DNA of 64,000 bases from Adiantum capillus-veneris (Eukaryota; Streptophyta; Polypodiopsida; Polypodiales; Pteridaceae). Made by a program: the position numbers and the translations under genes. The stretch is taken from positions 59,908,709 to 59,972,708 of the forward strand of contig CM043971.1 of NCBI GenBank assembly GCA_014529385.2, given 5' to 3'. The notes under the pieces are model-generated. The model was not told where the DNA came from, ran no database searches, and saw nothing but the letters and a program-made list of their open reading frames with translations. Positions within the stretch are counted from its first letter, which is position 1; each line of letters starts with the position of its first letter. Below, piece by piece: positions 1-10,604 of the stretch.

Positions 1-108
1 ATATTTTATGCTATGACACATGTTTGGTTAAAAAAACTCTAAAGATTGCTAAAATTGTCAAAAAAAACTTGAAATGAAAAACTCGCAAATGTTAAATCTC
101 CGCAAAAG
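1..108 (+). pseudogene. Copia A, probable gag end fragment
   Basis: Short remnant left of the Copia B insertion. A plus-strand reading contains a CxxC pair and a run of Lys with a KDC segment, as in a Copia gag zinc knuckle, but frames are broken. When B and one AAAAG copy are removed the sequence runs directly into the Copia A protease reading at 5048. Assignment to Copia A rests on this continuity, not on a strong domain match. Confidence 0.4.
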
Positions 109-335
109 TGTTGGAATTAGGGTTGCAGAGAAACACACACAGCTTGGAGAAGACGAAGGAAGCTCAAGGCACACAATAGAGAGTGTGTTACTTAGTATGC
201 AATGGAAAGATAGATAGCCCTAGAGTGATGGGCGTATATACAATGCAAGGGGGAAAAAACCTCCTAAAGAGGGAAAAAATGCCCCGGCGGTCCTAGTGTG
301 TTCACACACATCACTACCACATGTATATGGTAACA
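109..335 (-). repeat. 3' LTR of Copia B
   Basis: The 227-bp copy matches 4816-5042 except for one C/T and one A/C difference. In element orientation it starts TGTTACCATATAC and ends CCTAATTCCAACA. It contains a CATTTTTTCCC...GGTTTTTTCCCC inverted motif also seen near the 3' ends of elements C and H. Confidence 0.95.
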
Positions 336-337
336 AA

Positions 338-347
338 TCCCCCCTGG
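338..347 (-). other. Polypurine tract of Copia B
   Basis: In element orientation the tract reads CCAGGGGGGA just before the 3' LTR. It would prime plus-strand DNA synthesis. Its position next to the LTR start supports the element boundary. Confidence 0.8.
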
Positions 348-410
348 AGTGATGCGGTGAACGAGAGCTGGCACATGTGTAAAGGGAAGTGCCATGACCT
401 GAGGACAGGA

Positions 411-1529
411 TCAGTCCACAAAGGGGAGTAAGCCCAAAGCTTTGCGGAAAGCTTCAAGCTTCTCACGAGACAATGCCTTTGTGAAAAGATCTGCAAGGTT
501 GTCCTGTGTTGGCACATAAGCCAAGATGATCTCTCCTGCTGAGAGCCTCTCCCTGACATAGTGGTAATGCACCTCAATGTGCTTTGTGCGAGCATGAAAA
601 ACTGGGTTCCTCGCAACTGCCAATGCGCTCTGACTGTCAGTGTAGATAGTGTTGGCAATGTCCTGTCCAACACCCAAGTCAGCCATAAGGCGTCTGAGCC
701 ATACACACTCAACCGTAGCTATGAAGACTGCCCTGTACTCAGCCTCACAACTTGAAGTGGCCACAATAGGTTGCTTCTTGCTCAACCATGATATACATGA
801 ACTGCCAAGCATGAAACAAAAACCACTTGTGGACACTCGCGTGTCAAAACAACCAGCCCAATCTGAGTCCGAAAAAGCATGTAAGTCTGGCGGCAATGAT
901 CCCCCCTTGGGATAAAACAAGCCAAGATGTAAAGTGCCACTAAGGTAGCGAAAAATCCTCTTGACAGCCTGCCAATGCTTAGACCCTGGGCTATGCATAA
1001 ATCTGCTGACCTGCGAGACTGCAAACTGAATATCTGGCCTCGTGTTGCATACATAAATGAGGCAGCCAACAGCAGTTTGGTAAAGAGTGACATCAGCAGG
1101 ATTGCCAGCATCATGTAGACTCAACTTCAAACCTGTTTCCATGGGAGTGGCAATAGGTTTGCAATCCTCAAGTCCAAACTTATATAGCAATGTCTCTATG
1201 TAACTTTTCTGACATAAGGCAATACCACCATCACACTGCTTAAACGGTATACCCAAGTAATGATGCAACAGCCCCAAATCTTTCATCTTGAAAGTAGCAT
1301 TCAAATCAGCCTTAAATTCAGCAATATGTCTCTCATTTGGTCCAGTGATCAGCAAATCATCAACATAAAGAACCACAATGAGAAATACATCATCCTCACG
1401 CTTTACATACAATGTGCTTTCTGTTGGACTGTTACGAAAGCCTCGTTTAACCAAATGAGTGTCAGCTTTCTCATACCAAGCACGAGGAGATTGCTTCAAC
1501 CCATACAAAGCCTTCTTACATTTGCACAC
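411..1529 (-). pseudogene. Copia B RT C-terminal half and RNase H
   Basis: A 372-residue open frame ending at TGA 411-413. It holds the second half of a Copia reverse transcriptase, with the catalytic YVDDLL motif near 1350-1370, and then the RNase H domain (DSDWAG, the TDSQSA segment and the KHIEVHYHYVRE segment near the end). It is in frame with the upstream RT portion and is separated from it only by a TAG at 1566-1568, where Copia proteins normally have Gln; a single C-to-T change explains the stop. The first Met of the open frame is internal and is not a real start. Confidence 0.9.
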
Positions 1530-1565
1530 TTTGTCCTCTTGTCCTTTTATGACAAAACCGCGAGG

Positions 1566-2153
1566 CTACGTTACATAAACTTCCTCAAATATGTCACCAT
1601 TCAAGAAAGCAATAATAATGTCTGATTGATGTACATCCCAACCAAAATGAGCTGCCAATGCACATAGAAAAAGCACAGTAGTCATACGACAAGTGGGAGC
1701 AAAAGTCTCTTCATAATCTATGCCTTTTTGTTGTGCATAACCCTTTGCAACAAGTCGAGCCTTATGGCGATCGATCTCACCATCCGGCTTGCGTTTCAAC
1801 TTGTAAACCCACTTCATACCAATGGCCTTTTTGCCAGGAGGAAAATCACATAAAGTCCATGTGTCATTCTCTATAAGTGCATCATATTCTGATTTCATGG
1901 CAGCAATCCAATTTTCTGAATTCTGTGCTTCATCAAAAGACAGAGGCTCCTCAACATCATGTAAACTAGACACAGCCAAAGCATAACAATCTGATGCATA
2001 AGATGCATGGCGAGAGCCTGAACGAGTACGACTAGATAAAGGTGCATCCAATTTACTGTCACGCAAAGTGTGCACCAGCCATTTTGGCATACCTCTAGCC
2101 TGCTCATTTTCAGCCCTTTTGCTCATCAAGTACATCATGTACATCTGCATCAA
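1566..2153 (-). pseudogene. Copia B RT N-terminal part
   Basis: Encodes the start of the Copia reverse transcriptase: the NWIAAMKSEYDAL, GMKWVYKLKRKPDG and HKARLVAKGYAQQ segments typical of the family, then the first catalytic Asp region (WDVHQSDIIIAF). The frame is shifted by one base relative to the gag-integrase frame upstream; in the upstream frame the reading after 2161 soon hits TGA. The polyprotein is therefore broken by an amber codon at 2161-2163 and a frameshift near 2115. The region around 2000-2110 is the usual variable linker between integrase and RT. Confidence 0.88.
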
Positions 2154-2160
2154 TAATAGG

Positions 2161-4698
2161 CTATTCTAAAACATTTTCAGAGACCCCCATAGGCTGTACA
2201 TTTGCCTCATTGGAACTTACATTCGTATTTCCACCACTGAAAAGAGGCAACAAAGTGTCATAAATGTCCTGTGAGCTTACATTACTGTCTCTAGTACATG
2301 ACAGCAAGGGCTGAACAGAGTCTTCCACAAACACTACATCCTGTGAAACCAGAATACGTTTTGTTTGCGGATGATACAACCTGTAACCTTTGCTTTCAGC
2401 ACTATAACCAACAAAAATACATTTGACAGCCTTATCATCCAATTTTCTGCGCTGCACTTGTGGCACCAAAGCATATGCCAAACAGCCAAAAACACGCATG
2501 TGCTCAATAGAAGGATTTCTATCATGCCATGCTTCATATGGAGTAATAGACTGCAAAGCTTTCGTAGGACACGTGTTAAGTACATAAGTGGCACACATGA
2601 TGGCCTCAAGCCAAAAAGAATGCGGCAAAGCTTGACTTTTGACCATACATCGTGCCATTTCCGTTAGTGACCTGTTTTTCCTCTCAGCAACACCATTTTG
2701 CTGAGGTGTATAAGGCACTGTACATTGGTGTTTTATCCCACGACTAGCCAGAAATGCATTAAATTCATGAGACATATACTCCCCCCCTCGATCGGAACGG
2801 AGGGTGCCCATAGTACATTTTGAGACATTTTCAGCCATAGCCAAAAATTGTTTGAAGCACATAAAAACTTCGGACTTCGCTTTAAGCGGAAATACCCACG
2901 CATGCCTGGAGTAATCATCAATGAAAGTCACGAAGTACAAGTAATTGCCCAAGGACGGAGTTTGCATGGGCCCACAAACATCACTATACACAAGCTGCAA
3001 CCTGTATGTGGCCCTAACTGAACCATCCTTTGGAAACTTAGAACGCTGCATTTTACCCAGAATACAGCCTTCACAAACATGTTTGATAGGTGCTTCAAGA
3101 GGCGGCAAAGAAGCAACCATATCAGATTTCTGCAAACGCAGCAAACTGGCAAAATTCAGATGACCAAAACGTGCATGCCAAAGTTTTGCATCTGAAATAG
3201 CCCTTGAATCTACAACAGCATTTGCAAAATTTTGTCCACACTTGTCATACAAAGTGAGCTTATACAGCCCACAACACAAAAGCCCAGATGCAACAATTTC
3301 ATCACCAGAACTGAGATCATGAACTGTACATCTGTCATCCACAAATTTGACTACAAGTCCAAGTCTAGCAAGTGCGGATACAGACAAGAGATTCTTCTTG
3401 ATCCCAGGTACATAAAGTGCATCAACAAGTGTGAAGGAACTGCCATTAGCAGCAGTGAGCACAATCTTTCCAACTCCCTGAACTGGATAAGAGGCATTGT
3501 TGGCACAAGTGACTGAATTCCCATGAGGGACAGACTCGAGAGAGGTAAACAATTCACGATGTGAGGTAATGTGCTTTGTAGAACCACTGTCGAAATACCA
3601 CACATGTGAATCTGCAGCAACTGGCAAGCATACATCATGGACAGCAGGATTGTAAGTGCACTCTGCGCTAAAAGCCCATTCTGCATCAACATCAGCATCA
3701 CAATCTCCTTTCACAGAAGACTCAACAATGGCTGCATTTGTAGTGGAACCAGAATTTGCAGTGGAACCACCCTCTTTCTTCTTAGCCTCTTTGGCCTTCA
3801 ACTTAGGACACGACTTGATCAAGTGATCATTGGCTTTACAATAATGGCAACGCATCTTCTTTTTGCCCTTATCACCAGAATTGCCAGATGAAGTGCTGCC
3901 ACCAGAAGCATTAGGAACAAAATTTTTGCCACTCGCAGCAGAACCATAAGAAGTGGCTGCATTATTGTTACCACCCTTTCTTTGAGAAGCAATAAAAGCC
4001 TGTTCAACTGCACGCTGCCTAGTCCTGTTTTTTCTAGAAAGTGACTCTTGCAACAGCAATGTGCATAATGCATCAAACTTGACAACTTCAGGATTTCCTT
4101 GGGTCATGAGTCTCCAAGTACTAGCAAAAGTCTGGTAGGAATCTGGTAAGGCATCAAGAACAGTCTGCACAAGGGAACTGTCCGAAATGACTTCACCTGC
4201 AGAAATGAGTTGCTCATTGATATCCTTGACACTAGCAAGGAAAGTGTCCATATCATCTTCCTCATGCATAATCTTCGACTCTAGCTCTTTATGCAGCAAA
4301 GAAATTTTAGCCTCATTGCGGCTTGCATAAAGACCTGCTAGAATATCCCAAGCCTGTTTTGCAGATTTTGCTGAACGGATGTGAGGAATAATGGTGCGCT
4401 TCACAGACAACGCAATCAATGCATGAGCCTGCGCATCCTTAACATCCCAACGAGCTTGTTCTGCCGTAGGCAAAACAACTCTAACAGCTGCAATCCTTGC
4501 AGCAAGACCTGCAACATCCTCAACATTGCCTACATCTTCAGAACCAGGACGCACATCAATGCCCTGCACAATGTTCCAGACACCTTTTGACACAAGAACA
4601 TGTTGCATCATATAAGCCCACATAGGGTAGTTGTCCCCATCCAACCTGTCCTCAGCAGCAAACATCTTGAACACATCTGTGTTGTTGTTGTCAGCCAT
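2161..4698 (-). CDS. Copia B gag-protease-integrase
   Basis: Gives 845 residues when started at the Met at 4696-4698 (ACC ATG G context); the open frame runs 20 codons further upstream but that part is untranslated-like. Order: UBN2-type gag (about 1-230); CCHC knuckle CHYCKANDHLIKSC near 282-295; retropepsin with DSGST near 370; GAG pre-integrase segment LWHARFGHLNF near 503; integrase core with DVCGP and DDYSRHAW, GGEYMS near 635 and PYTPQQNGVAERKNR near 665. It supplies capsid, protease and integrase for the retrotransposon particle. The frame ends at TAG 2161-2163, before RT, so the copy as it stands cannot make a full polyprotein. All key motifs seen are intact. Confidence 0.92.
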   Translation of the reverse strand: MADNNNTDVFKMFAAEDRLDGDNYPMWAYMMQHVLVSKGVWNIVQGIDVRPGSEDVGNVEDVAGLAARIAAVRVVLPTAEQARWDVKDAQAHALIALSVKRTIIPHIRSAKSAKQAWDILAGLYASRNEAKISLLHKELESKIMHEEDDMDTFLASVKDINEQLISAGEVISDSSLVQTVLDALPDSYQTFASTWRLMTQGNPEVVKFDALCTLLLQESLSRKNRTRQRAVEQAFIASQRKGGNNNAATSYGSAASGKNFVPNASGGSTSSGNSGDKGKKKMRCHYCKANDHLIKSCPKLKAKEAKKKEGGSTANSGSTTNAAIVESSVKGDCDADVDAEWAFSAECTYNPAVHDVCLPVAADSHVWYFDSGSTKHITSHRELFTSLESVPHGNSVTCANNASYPVQGVGKIVLTAANGSSFTLVDALYVPGIKKNLLSVSALARLGLVVKFVDDRCTVHDLSSGDEIVASGLLCCGLYKLTLYDKCGQNFANAVVDSRAISDAKLWHARFGHLNFASLLRLQKSDMVASLPPLEAPIKHVCEGCILGKMQRSKFPKDGSVRATYRLQLVYSDVCGPMQTPSLGNYLYFVTFIDDYSRHAWVFPLKAKSEVFMCFKQFLAMAENVSKCTMGTLRSDRGGEYMSHEFNAFLASRGIKHQCTVPYTPQQNGVAERKNRSLTEMARCMVKSQALPHSFWLEAIMCATYVLNTCPTKALQSITPYEAWHDRNPSIEHMRVFGCLAYALVPQVQRRKLDDKAVKCIFVGYSAESKGYRLYHPQTKRILVSQDVVFVEDSVQPLLSCTRDSNVSSQDIYDTLLPLFSGGNTNVSSNEANVQPMGVSENVLE

Positions 4699-4801
4699 GG
4701 TAAATGCTGCACCTGATGTGAAAACTGCCCGAAAACAGGAGAAATGGAGCGGGAACAACTTGTGCTATATAGCACAAACCGTAGAATACTATAAGGCACC
4801 T

Positions 4802-4813
4802 GCTCTGATACCA
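4802..4813 (-). other. Primer-binding site of Copia B
   Basis: The minus strand reads TGGTATCAGAGC, the classic 12-base complement of the 3' end of initiator Met tRNA used by many plant retrotransposons. It lies two bases inside the 5' LTR end, which fixes the 5' LTR boundary and the element's orientation. Confidence 0.95.
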
Positions 4814-4815
4814 AT

Positions 4816-5042
4816 TGTTGGAATTAGGGTTGCAGAGAAACACACACAGCTTGGAGAAGACGAAGGAAGCTCAAGGCACACAATAGAGAGTGTGTTACTT
4901 AGTATGCAATGGAAAGATAGATAGCCCTAGAGTGATGGGTGTATATACAATGCACGGGGGAAAAAACCTCCTAAAGAGGGAAAAAATGCCCCGGCGGTCC
5001 TAGTGTGTTCACACACATCACTACCACATGTATATGGTAACA
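4816..5042 (-). repeat. 5' LTR of Copia B
   Basis: The partner of 109-335, 227 bp. It should carry the promoter for the minus-strand element. The outer flank is the duplicated AAAAG at 5043-5047. Confidence 0.95.
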
Positions 5043-5047
5043 AAAAG

Positions 5048-5673
5048 TACGGTAAAGATTGAGGATCTCAATGTGGTTGAGTCTCCCATACCTACCACTG
5101 TAGTAGAGGATCCTCCTCCTCCTCCTCCTCCTCCAGTGATGCACATTATGCCAACAGAGATTCATGAAGAGGTGATAGAATATCCCTCAAATGTTCTCAT
5201 TTTCACTTCAAATCTTGCTCTAGATGCTTTGGTTGCACAGGACAAGGGTTATACAGAGAAGTGGATTCTTGATTCTGGTGCAAGTTTTCATGTCACACCG
5301 CATAGAGAGGGGGTTTCCTCTTATGCATCCATGCATGACATAGTCAAGCTTGGTGATTCCTATGAGCTTGACAATATTGGCATTGGTGATGTGAAACTTA
5401 AGATGCATAATGTCACTACTTTTGTGTTGAAGAATGTTAGACATGTGCCCTAGCTTACAAAGAGCTTGCTTTCTATAGGGCACTTGGATGATCTTGGCTA
5501 CACTACAGTTTTTGGTGATCGTTCTTGGACGATCCACAAGAACAACCTTATTATGATGAAAGTTCATAAAAATGGATCCATGTACTCTATGTTTGTTTCG
5601 AGTGTCAACAAACACTCTATCTATGTTACCGATCTGTTGTCTACCAAGTTGTGGTATAGCCAACTAGGGCACA
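5048..5673 (+). pseudogene. Copia A protease and GAG pre-integrase fragment
   Basis: Plus-strand Copia reading. It contains an acidic/proline linker (a run of eight Pro coded by a CCT tract at 5112-5132), retropepsin with WILDSGASFHVTP near 5260-5300, the KLGDSYELDNIGIGDVKLKM flap region, and then the KSLLSIGHLDDLGY and TKLWYSQLGHM pre-integrase segments. A TAG at 5451-5453 replaces the Gln expected after HVP. The reading stops abruptly at the LTR of element C (5674). Integrase and most of RT are missing; the RNase H piece at 12936 may be the same element's other end. Confidence 0.85.
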
Positions 5674-6631
5674 TGTTGCGGGAGCGACTCACACACCCAT
5701 GAAGTGCATGCAAACACTACCTAGATCAACATAATGTCAATCGGGGACACAGATGACACGATAGGCACAAGGAGGAAATCTCTTTAGCTTGTCAGGCTGA
5801 GACCATCCTACACATACAACACTCTGGAAGGCCAACTAAACCACCATCAAGAACCTCACTGCTCTCAACTACACCACCTAGCCACATACACACATACGGA
5901 AGGTAACTCACCTAAGCATGCCAGATTCGTACGAAACTTAAGGAACACCATCCCCTCACTAGGATACACTTGTCCCTAAGCTTCTACACTCAAAACCCTC
6001 ACTCTAAACCCATCTGCGGAAAACGCGTAGGATGACAGAGAAAAATTTTGAAAGTGCCCGAAACTGAAATTTATGAGTACCTATGCATAGCTTATGTCAC
6101 CACTATTCTATAGACTACTAGCACGCAGAAAACAGACATTGTTTGATACACTTATGGCCATAAATAGATCGTAGATGCATCGGCGTGTGCGCTTCGTCTC
6201 GCGTGGAATGCTTGGCGTTGTCGCGTAGCTCTCATCGAGCCTACAACAATGGTGCAGTCAGATCTCCAATGTGTTGAGCGAGCCAGGCGCAGCGAGAGGA
6301 TAAAGCTCATGCTCACTCTCTTTCTCTCTCTCACACAGTAGACGGCAACGCTAAAGTTTTGATTATGATTAAAGTATCCCTTTTCCAAAATGACCTAGGC
6401 ACCTTATATACTAAGGCTACCTTAGGTTTAACCAAAAATGGGGTTGAGAGGGTCAAATGGCTTTGTATTTACAATCTGGAAGTGCCATTGCACCCCGGCT
6501 TCTAAAACTAGAATAACTACTCATTACAAATGACGTTTATAGCCATAATCCGCAGCATTTCATAACTCGCAAAAGATAAGACTTTGGTACGAAAATTGAG
6601 TTATGTTGTGTTGTTGACCCAGTGGTCAACA
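5674..6631 (-). repeat. 3' LTR of element C
   Basis: 958 bp, TGTTGACCACTGGG... to ...GCTCCCGCAACA in element orientation. A TATATAAG box lies at 6403-6410 (minus strand), a likely promoter. A short CT/GA tract lies near 6320-6335. The 5 bp left of it are GCACA; the matching copy at the other end is lost with the truncation. It shows little similarity to the LTR of element H although the coding regions are related. Confidence 0.85.
6403..6410 (-). promoter_or_regulatory. TATA box in element C LTR
   Basis: The minus strand reads TATATAAG about 220 bp into the LTR, the usual place for a retrotransposon promoter. The element H LTR has the same octamer at 54929-54936. Confidence 0.55.
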
Positions 6632-6643
6632 CTCCCCCCTTCC
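6632..6643 (-). other. Polypurine tract of element C
   Basis: Reads GGAAGGGGGGAG immediately before the LTR in element orientation, preceded by GTCGGGGACGAC, which is also found before the PPT of element H. It marks the internal/LTR boundary. Confidence 0.8.
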
Positions 6644-8383
6644 GCGTTCATGTCGTCCCCGACATGACCTGATTGTCGATGGCGATGTGGTCTTTGCTAT
6701 CGTTTTGGCTGCATCTGTTGCACTGCTTGTAACTTTGTCGAGCCACAACAAGAACTATGATCCATTAGAGCTGACATCTATCATCATAACCATTCATCTT
6801 TTGAGATCCTCTGATTACTTTTATGTCTAGTCTTCTTCATTGGGGACTTCTTTGTTCTTGTGAAATCATGTTGTTAGTGTTGTCTGCAGCTTTGTCATTG
6901 TAGGCCATTCTTTGACTCGCCATTAAGGAGAAGTATGCTATGATCTAAAATTGGTGCTCCAATTCATTTGTCAATTGATTTGAGTAGCATTTCCTTATTG
7001 TTGATGTAGAAGGAATATGTACAAGAGGATGGTGATAGGTGTCTTTAGATTAGGGTCTAAAACTTGGATGACCAAAGGGAAAAAACCCGGTGGGAAAAAA
7101 AATGCCTTTGGTATGCGCTCTTATTGGAGTTGAGCAGTTGAACGTGAAGTACATGTTCATGAAAGGTGAGTTCTTGGGTGAAACACGGAAAGAGTGCCTG
7201 ATGCAAGTGCCAATTATGGGACACTCTATATGCATATGAGAAATTTGTCAACAAAAGCATGCAATGTAAAAGAAGGAGATGATGGGTGTTTCGAGGAATA
7301 AATGTAGCACATGTGACATCAAAAGATGTCTCAATAGCTTCCACCTTTCCAAGAAGGGTTGTCGATGTAGAATTTTCTCCACTCGTATCTCATTGTGCTC
7401 AGTACATGAGTGTCTTTTGGACCTTCTCCTTCACTTCACCAGACTTAAGTACTTAGACTTCGACTCTTTTGCTCACCTATACCAGCATGAGTGACACAAC
7501 GAAAATATGCTCAACTCTTCCAGCTTGAGCAGTACCTAGAATAGCTAAGACTCTTAGACCACAGAGAATATTACTTGAAGCTTTGGAACTAACACCTCAC
7601 TCATTTTGTGGCTTAGCTACTCGACTTTGACTTGTATGACTTGTCGGTTGCATGTTGACACTGCTTTGTGACAAGTTCTTTGGCTGTTGTAGTGGTTGCT
7701 GAGACATACTTCGTGAAGTTTCATCGTTTTCCTGTACCTTCTTCTCTTTGTAGTGCTCAGGCCTCTCGTCAGTCTTTTCTTCATGTGGATTATGGATTTT
7801 TTAATTTTGTCTTAATAATTAAAAAAAAAATCTTAAAACAACTCAACAAAAGAAAAATCATTGAAATAGAAATCTAAATGCTATGTACACTATATACATG
7901 TCCCTAGGGGCTCATATATGTATTTTGTCCCCATACTCCTCTGTAACACTACTATGAGGGCATATACTCTAAATTTCGTCAAAACATTTTCACAATAAAA
8001 CGCAAAAATTCAATGCCTCTCACAAAACATTTCCCCTTTAATAGTAATAATGTTAGGTCCGCATTCAGAATGCCTCCCCCCTTCCTATTTGGAGTCATCC
8101 TTTACGACAGGGTATCGCAAAGGGTATGTGTTATGCTTGGGCAATTAAAAGTTGTGCCTATGCAGGCCTTGTAATGTAACCCTATTATGCATACATAGTC
8201 AATGCATGAAAAAGATTTATGTTGTGCAAGATGTGGGTATAAGCAATTTGCTTATTGGCATTTGTTGGCGAGGCTTCCTATTCTAAGCAATGTAATGGTC
8301 TTTGAAGCTCCTGTATCATTGCTTGATTGAAGCGACTTGCTCTCTTCTAACTGTACTGTAATTGTAGGAAGAATTGTAAGAAT
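6644..8383 (-). other. Element C 3' noncoding region
   Basis: About 1.7 kb without a supported ORF. It aligns in patches by eye with the 3' noncoding part of element H (53264-54560), for example the segment with a CTCATGCTGG...GGTGAGCA core. A CATTTTTTTTCCCACCGGGTTTTTTCCC-type inverted motif lies at 7075-7105, matching one in H at 54085-54115. An A-rich stretch lies at 7820-7860. Confidence 0.6.
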
Positions 8384-9298
8384 TCAAGAGGTGATGCACT
8401 GCCAGCAGTTCTGTTGTTCTTCTTTGGGACCCATTTCTTTGCGATTATTGGTTGTTCTTCTTTGGGACCCATTTCTTTGTTGTTCTTCTTTGGGACCCAT
8501 TTCTTTGTTGTTCTTCTTTGGGACCCATTTCTTTGCGATTATTGGCTGTTTTGTTGCTGACGCTCGTTTGGGAACCCATACTTGCTCGTGCTTCATTTTT
8601 GTTTGAAGAGACTTCTTTGAGATCCACCTTTTTGTTGTGTGAGTCGACACTGGTCTTTGCTTCAACCCTTGTACGCTTGGTTGGGGACGGTATTCAGGCT
8701 TCGAAAGTTGATATTGTGGTTGTTTTGGAATCCAAATGAATTCCTGACTTTTTTGTGCTTGAATCAACTTCGTTGGAGCCCAAACCCGAGTTGTGAAAGC
8801 TTGCGGCTTTGTGATATTCTTACCCGTTCGTGCACGTTTTCCTTGTTTTTGTTTTGGTGTTGGATCTTGTTATTTGTCATTAGAGATCTTTGTCTTCTTG
8901 ATCCATATCTGTTTTTGGCCGATCTGGCTTTTTGGTATCCAGATTTGTCGAGCTTTTTGGCTTTGACTTGTTGTCCTGTTCTTTTGACTTGTCATGGTTG
9001 TTGCTGAAGGGGTTGGTGATAGTGATGGGCTGAGTTGATGATAGGGGATGTCGTAAGATTCATCACTATCACTACTATCTTCAGCAAGGTTGACTTCTTG
9101 TACTTTTCCTTGATTTTTTGGCTGGTAGTAGAAAGTTACTGTCTGTTTGCTCGTGGGTGGTAGTTTCTTGGAGGACTTTTCTAGCCCATTGATTAGAGCA
9201 TTGTTAGCTCGTTGCTCTGGTCGTATTCCTCCTAGCTGAGTCTTTGTATCCTTATCAGGAGCCCTGTATGAGGATGCTTGTGGTGGCTGTGTCTTCAC
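8384..9298 (-). pseudogene. Element C tail with W-x-P-K repeats
   Basis: The C-terminal part of the element C protein, in two open frames (8870-9298 and 8384-8767) that read together with short breaks. It is rich in Gln, Lys, Pro and Ser. It carries at least eight copies of a short repeat of the form Q/K-x-W-I/V-P-K (QIWIPK, FIWIPK, QVWVPK, KKWVPK and variants). Near the end (8411-8550) the repeat has expanded at DNA level into tandem 27-bp type units, some of which drifted out of frame. Element H has a corresponding tail. Function is unknown; short IWVPK motifs also occur in the gag-protease linker of some plant Copia proteins. Confidence 0.65.
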
Positions 9299-9419
9299 CT
9301 AGGACTTTGGAATCCACTTTTGATGCACTTTATTCGTGTAGCGATGACATTGATTACCGGGTCATTGATCTTCTGGAACCTCGAAGTGTTCTACAGAGTC
9401 ATAGAACTCGTCGTCTTCT

Positions 9420-10586
9420 TCATCTTTTGATTCTCCACATTTCTTTTTTTTTCTCCTTATTTCGAGAGCTTGTTGATGTTTGGTTCTCTTCGTTTTCCTG
9501 GATTACACTCACTGCAAAATAAGGAACAACATCATAGCCATTTTCATCACAAAACTTTGTTGTGGGAGCATCCTCCACGGCGCACACGTCCAGAGTAGCC
9601 AAGATGTGTTCCCATTCAAAAGGCTCTAACTTTTCTTCAGGAAATTGTTCTGGGATATAGTCCATATCCTCTATAACCCGCTCTAGGATACATTCCTCAA
9701 GTTTCAAGCTACCACATTGTGAAGCTCCACACATCCATAGTTCTTTAGGTTTACCTAACAAAGCTGGAAGTTCTGATCCAGCTACTGTGGTGGAATCAAA
9801 CTCCTCAACCGGTTTTCTCGTCACATACCTATATCTATGGTCCCTCAAGTTTATCTTTGTTATGGTTTCCATATGTCTCAGGTATATATGGTCATAACCC
9901 CAATCTTGGACCATTTTCAATTGTCGCATGAATGGTCTTTCCAGAATGATGTCATAGTTGTTCTTCTTGCCAAAGTCAACAATAGCAAAAGTGTGTTCAT
10001 ATTCAATGGTCTTTCCTTGTGTCCGTCTGCAAACTGCAGGGTCATTTGTGTGGATATCAAGGCAGGTTTTCCCCATTTTTTCCAAACCTCTTTGGTTGGA
10101 ATGGCCACATCACTGACCAGCTCCACTGTCAAGGATTTCCATGGTTTTTACATTATTTAATTCCATAGGAAGGGTGGTGTTTCCATCTTGTCCCTCGTAA
10201 TAATCACCTACCTTGTTTAATGGAATTGGCCTAGTATTTAGTTGAGGCATTTCAAGCTCTTTGATGCCTTCCTCGATTTGAGTCATTGGGGTTTTTACAC
10301 CAAATTTCTCTAGACATTTACCCACATTAGCCCACATGTTTGGTCTTATTCTGAGCAACTCGGATAACATTATTGTACAGGTGACTAGGGTAGATAGAAT
10401 ATCTACTAGCCCCTTTGAATCGATGGCCTTGTTGGGAGACAGTCTCTGTGATGGGACTGCAACCACATTTGACTTGGTCTCGTACTCTCCCATGTAGGAC
10501 GGTAGTGTTCTTAGCGAATGGGGTTGACTATCCATAGATTGTACAGATCCTTTGTCGCCCCAATACGATCGCACGTCTAGATTCAT
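9420..10586 (-). pseudogene. Element C retropepsin region
   Basis: Two overlapping frames (10110-10586, then 9420-10085/10132). The reading contains the pre-protease segment SLRTLPSYMGEYETKS, then ILDSGAG at the end of one frame, continuing in the next as VAIPTKEVWKKWGKP, a QFADGH segment and FAIVDFG...YDIILERPFM. These are the active-site loop, flap and C-terminal features of a retrotransposon aspartic protease. A frameshift right after DSGA breaks the protein. After the protease comes MCGASQCGSL and a segment ending KFCDENGYDVVPY, the point where the CACTA element interrupts the sibling element H. Confidence 0.8.
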
Positions 10587-10604
10587 TTGAGATCCAGTCT
10601 CAAA

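Larger units (their letters stand above)
109..5042 (-). mobile_element. Copia B, complete LTR retrotransposon
   Basis: A complete Ty1/Copia element on the minus strand, 4,934 bp. LTRs of 227 bp (109-335 and 4816-5042) begin TG and end CA. Target duplications AAAAG lie at 104-108 and 5043-5047. A primer-binding site complementary to initiator Met tRNA follows the 5' LTR and a purine tract precedes the 3' LTR. The domain order gag, protease, integrase, RT, RNase H is that of Copia. The LTRs differ at only two positions by eye (about 0.9%), so insertion is recent, yet the pol frame is broken by a frameshift near 2115 and a TAG at 1566-1568. It inserted into Copia A. Confidence 0.95.

Noticed and set aside
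8337..9007. Plus-strand open frames opposite the element C tail
   Set aside because: They are antisense shadows of the W-x-P-K repeat coding region; composition is Leu/Phe/Ser-rich as expected from the complement.
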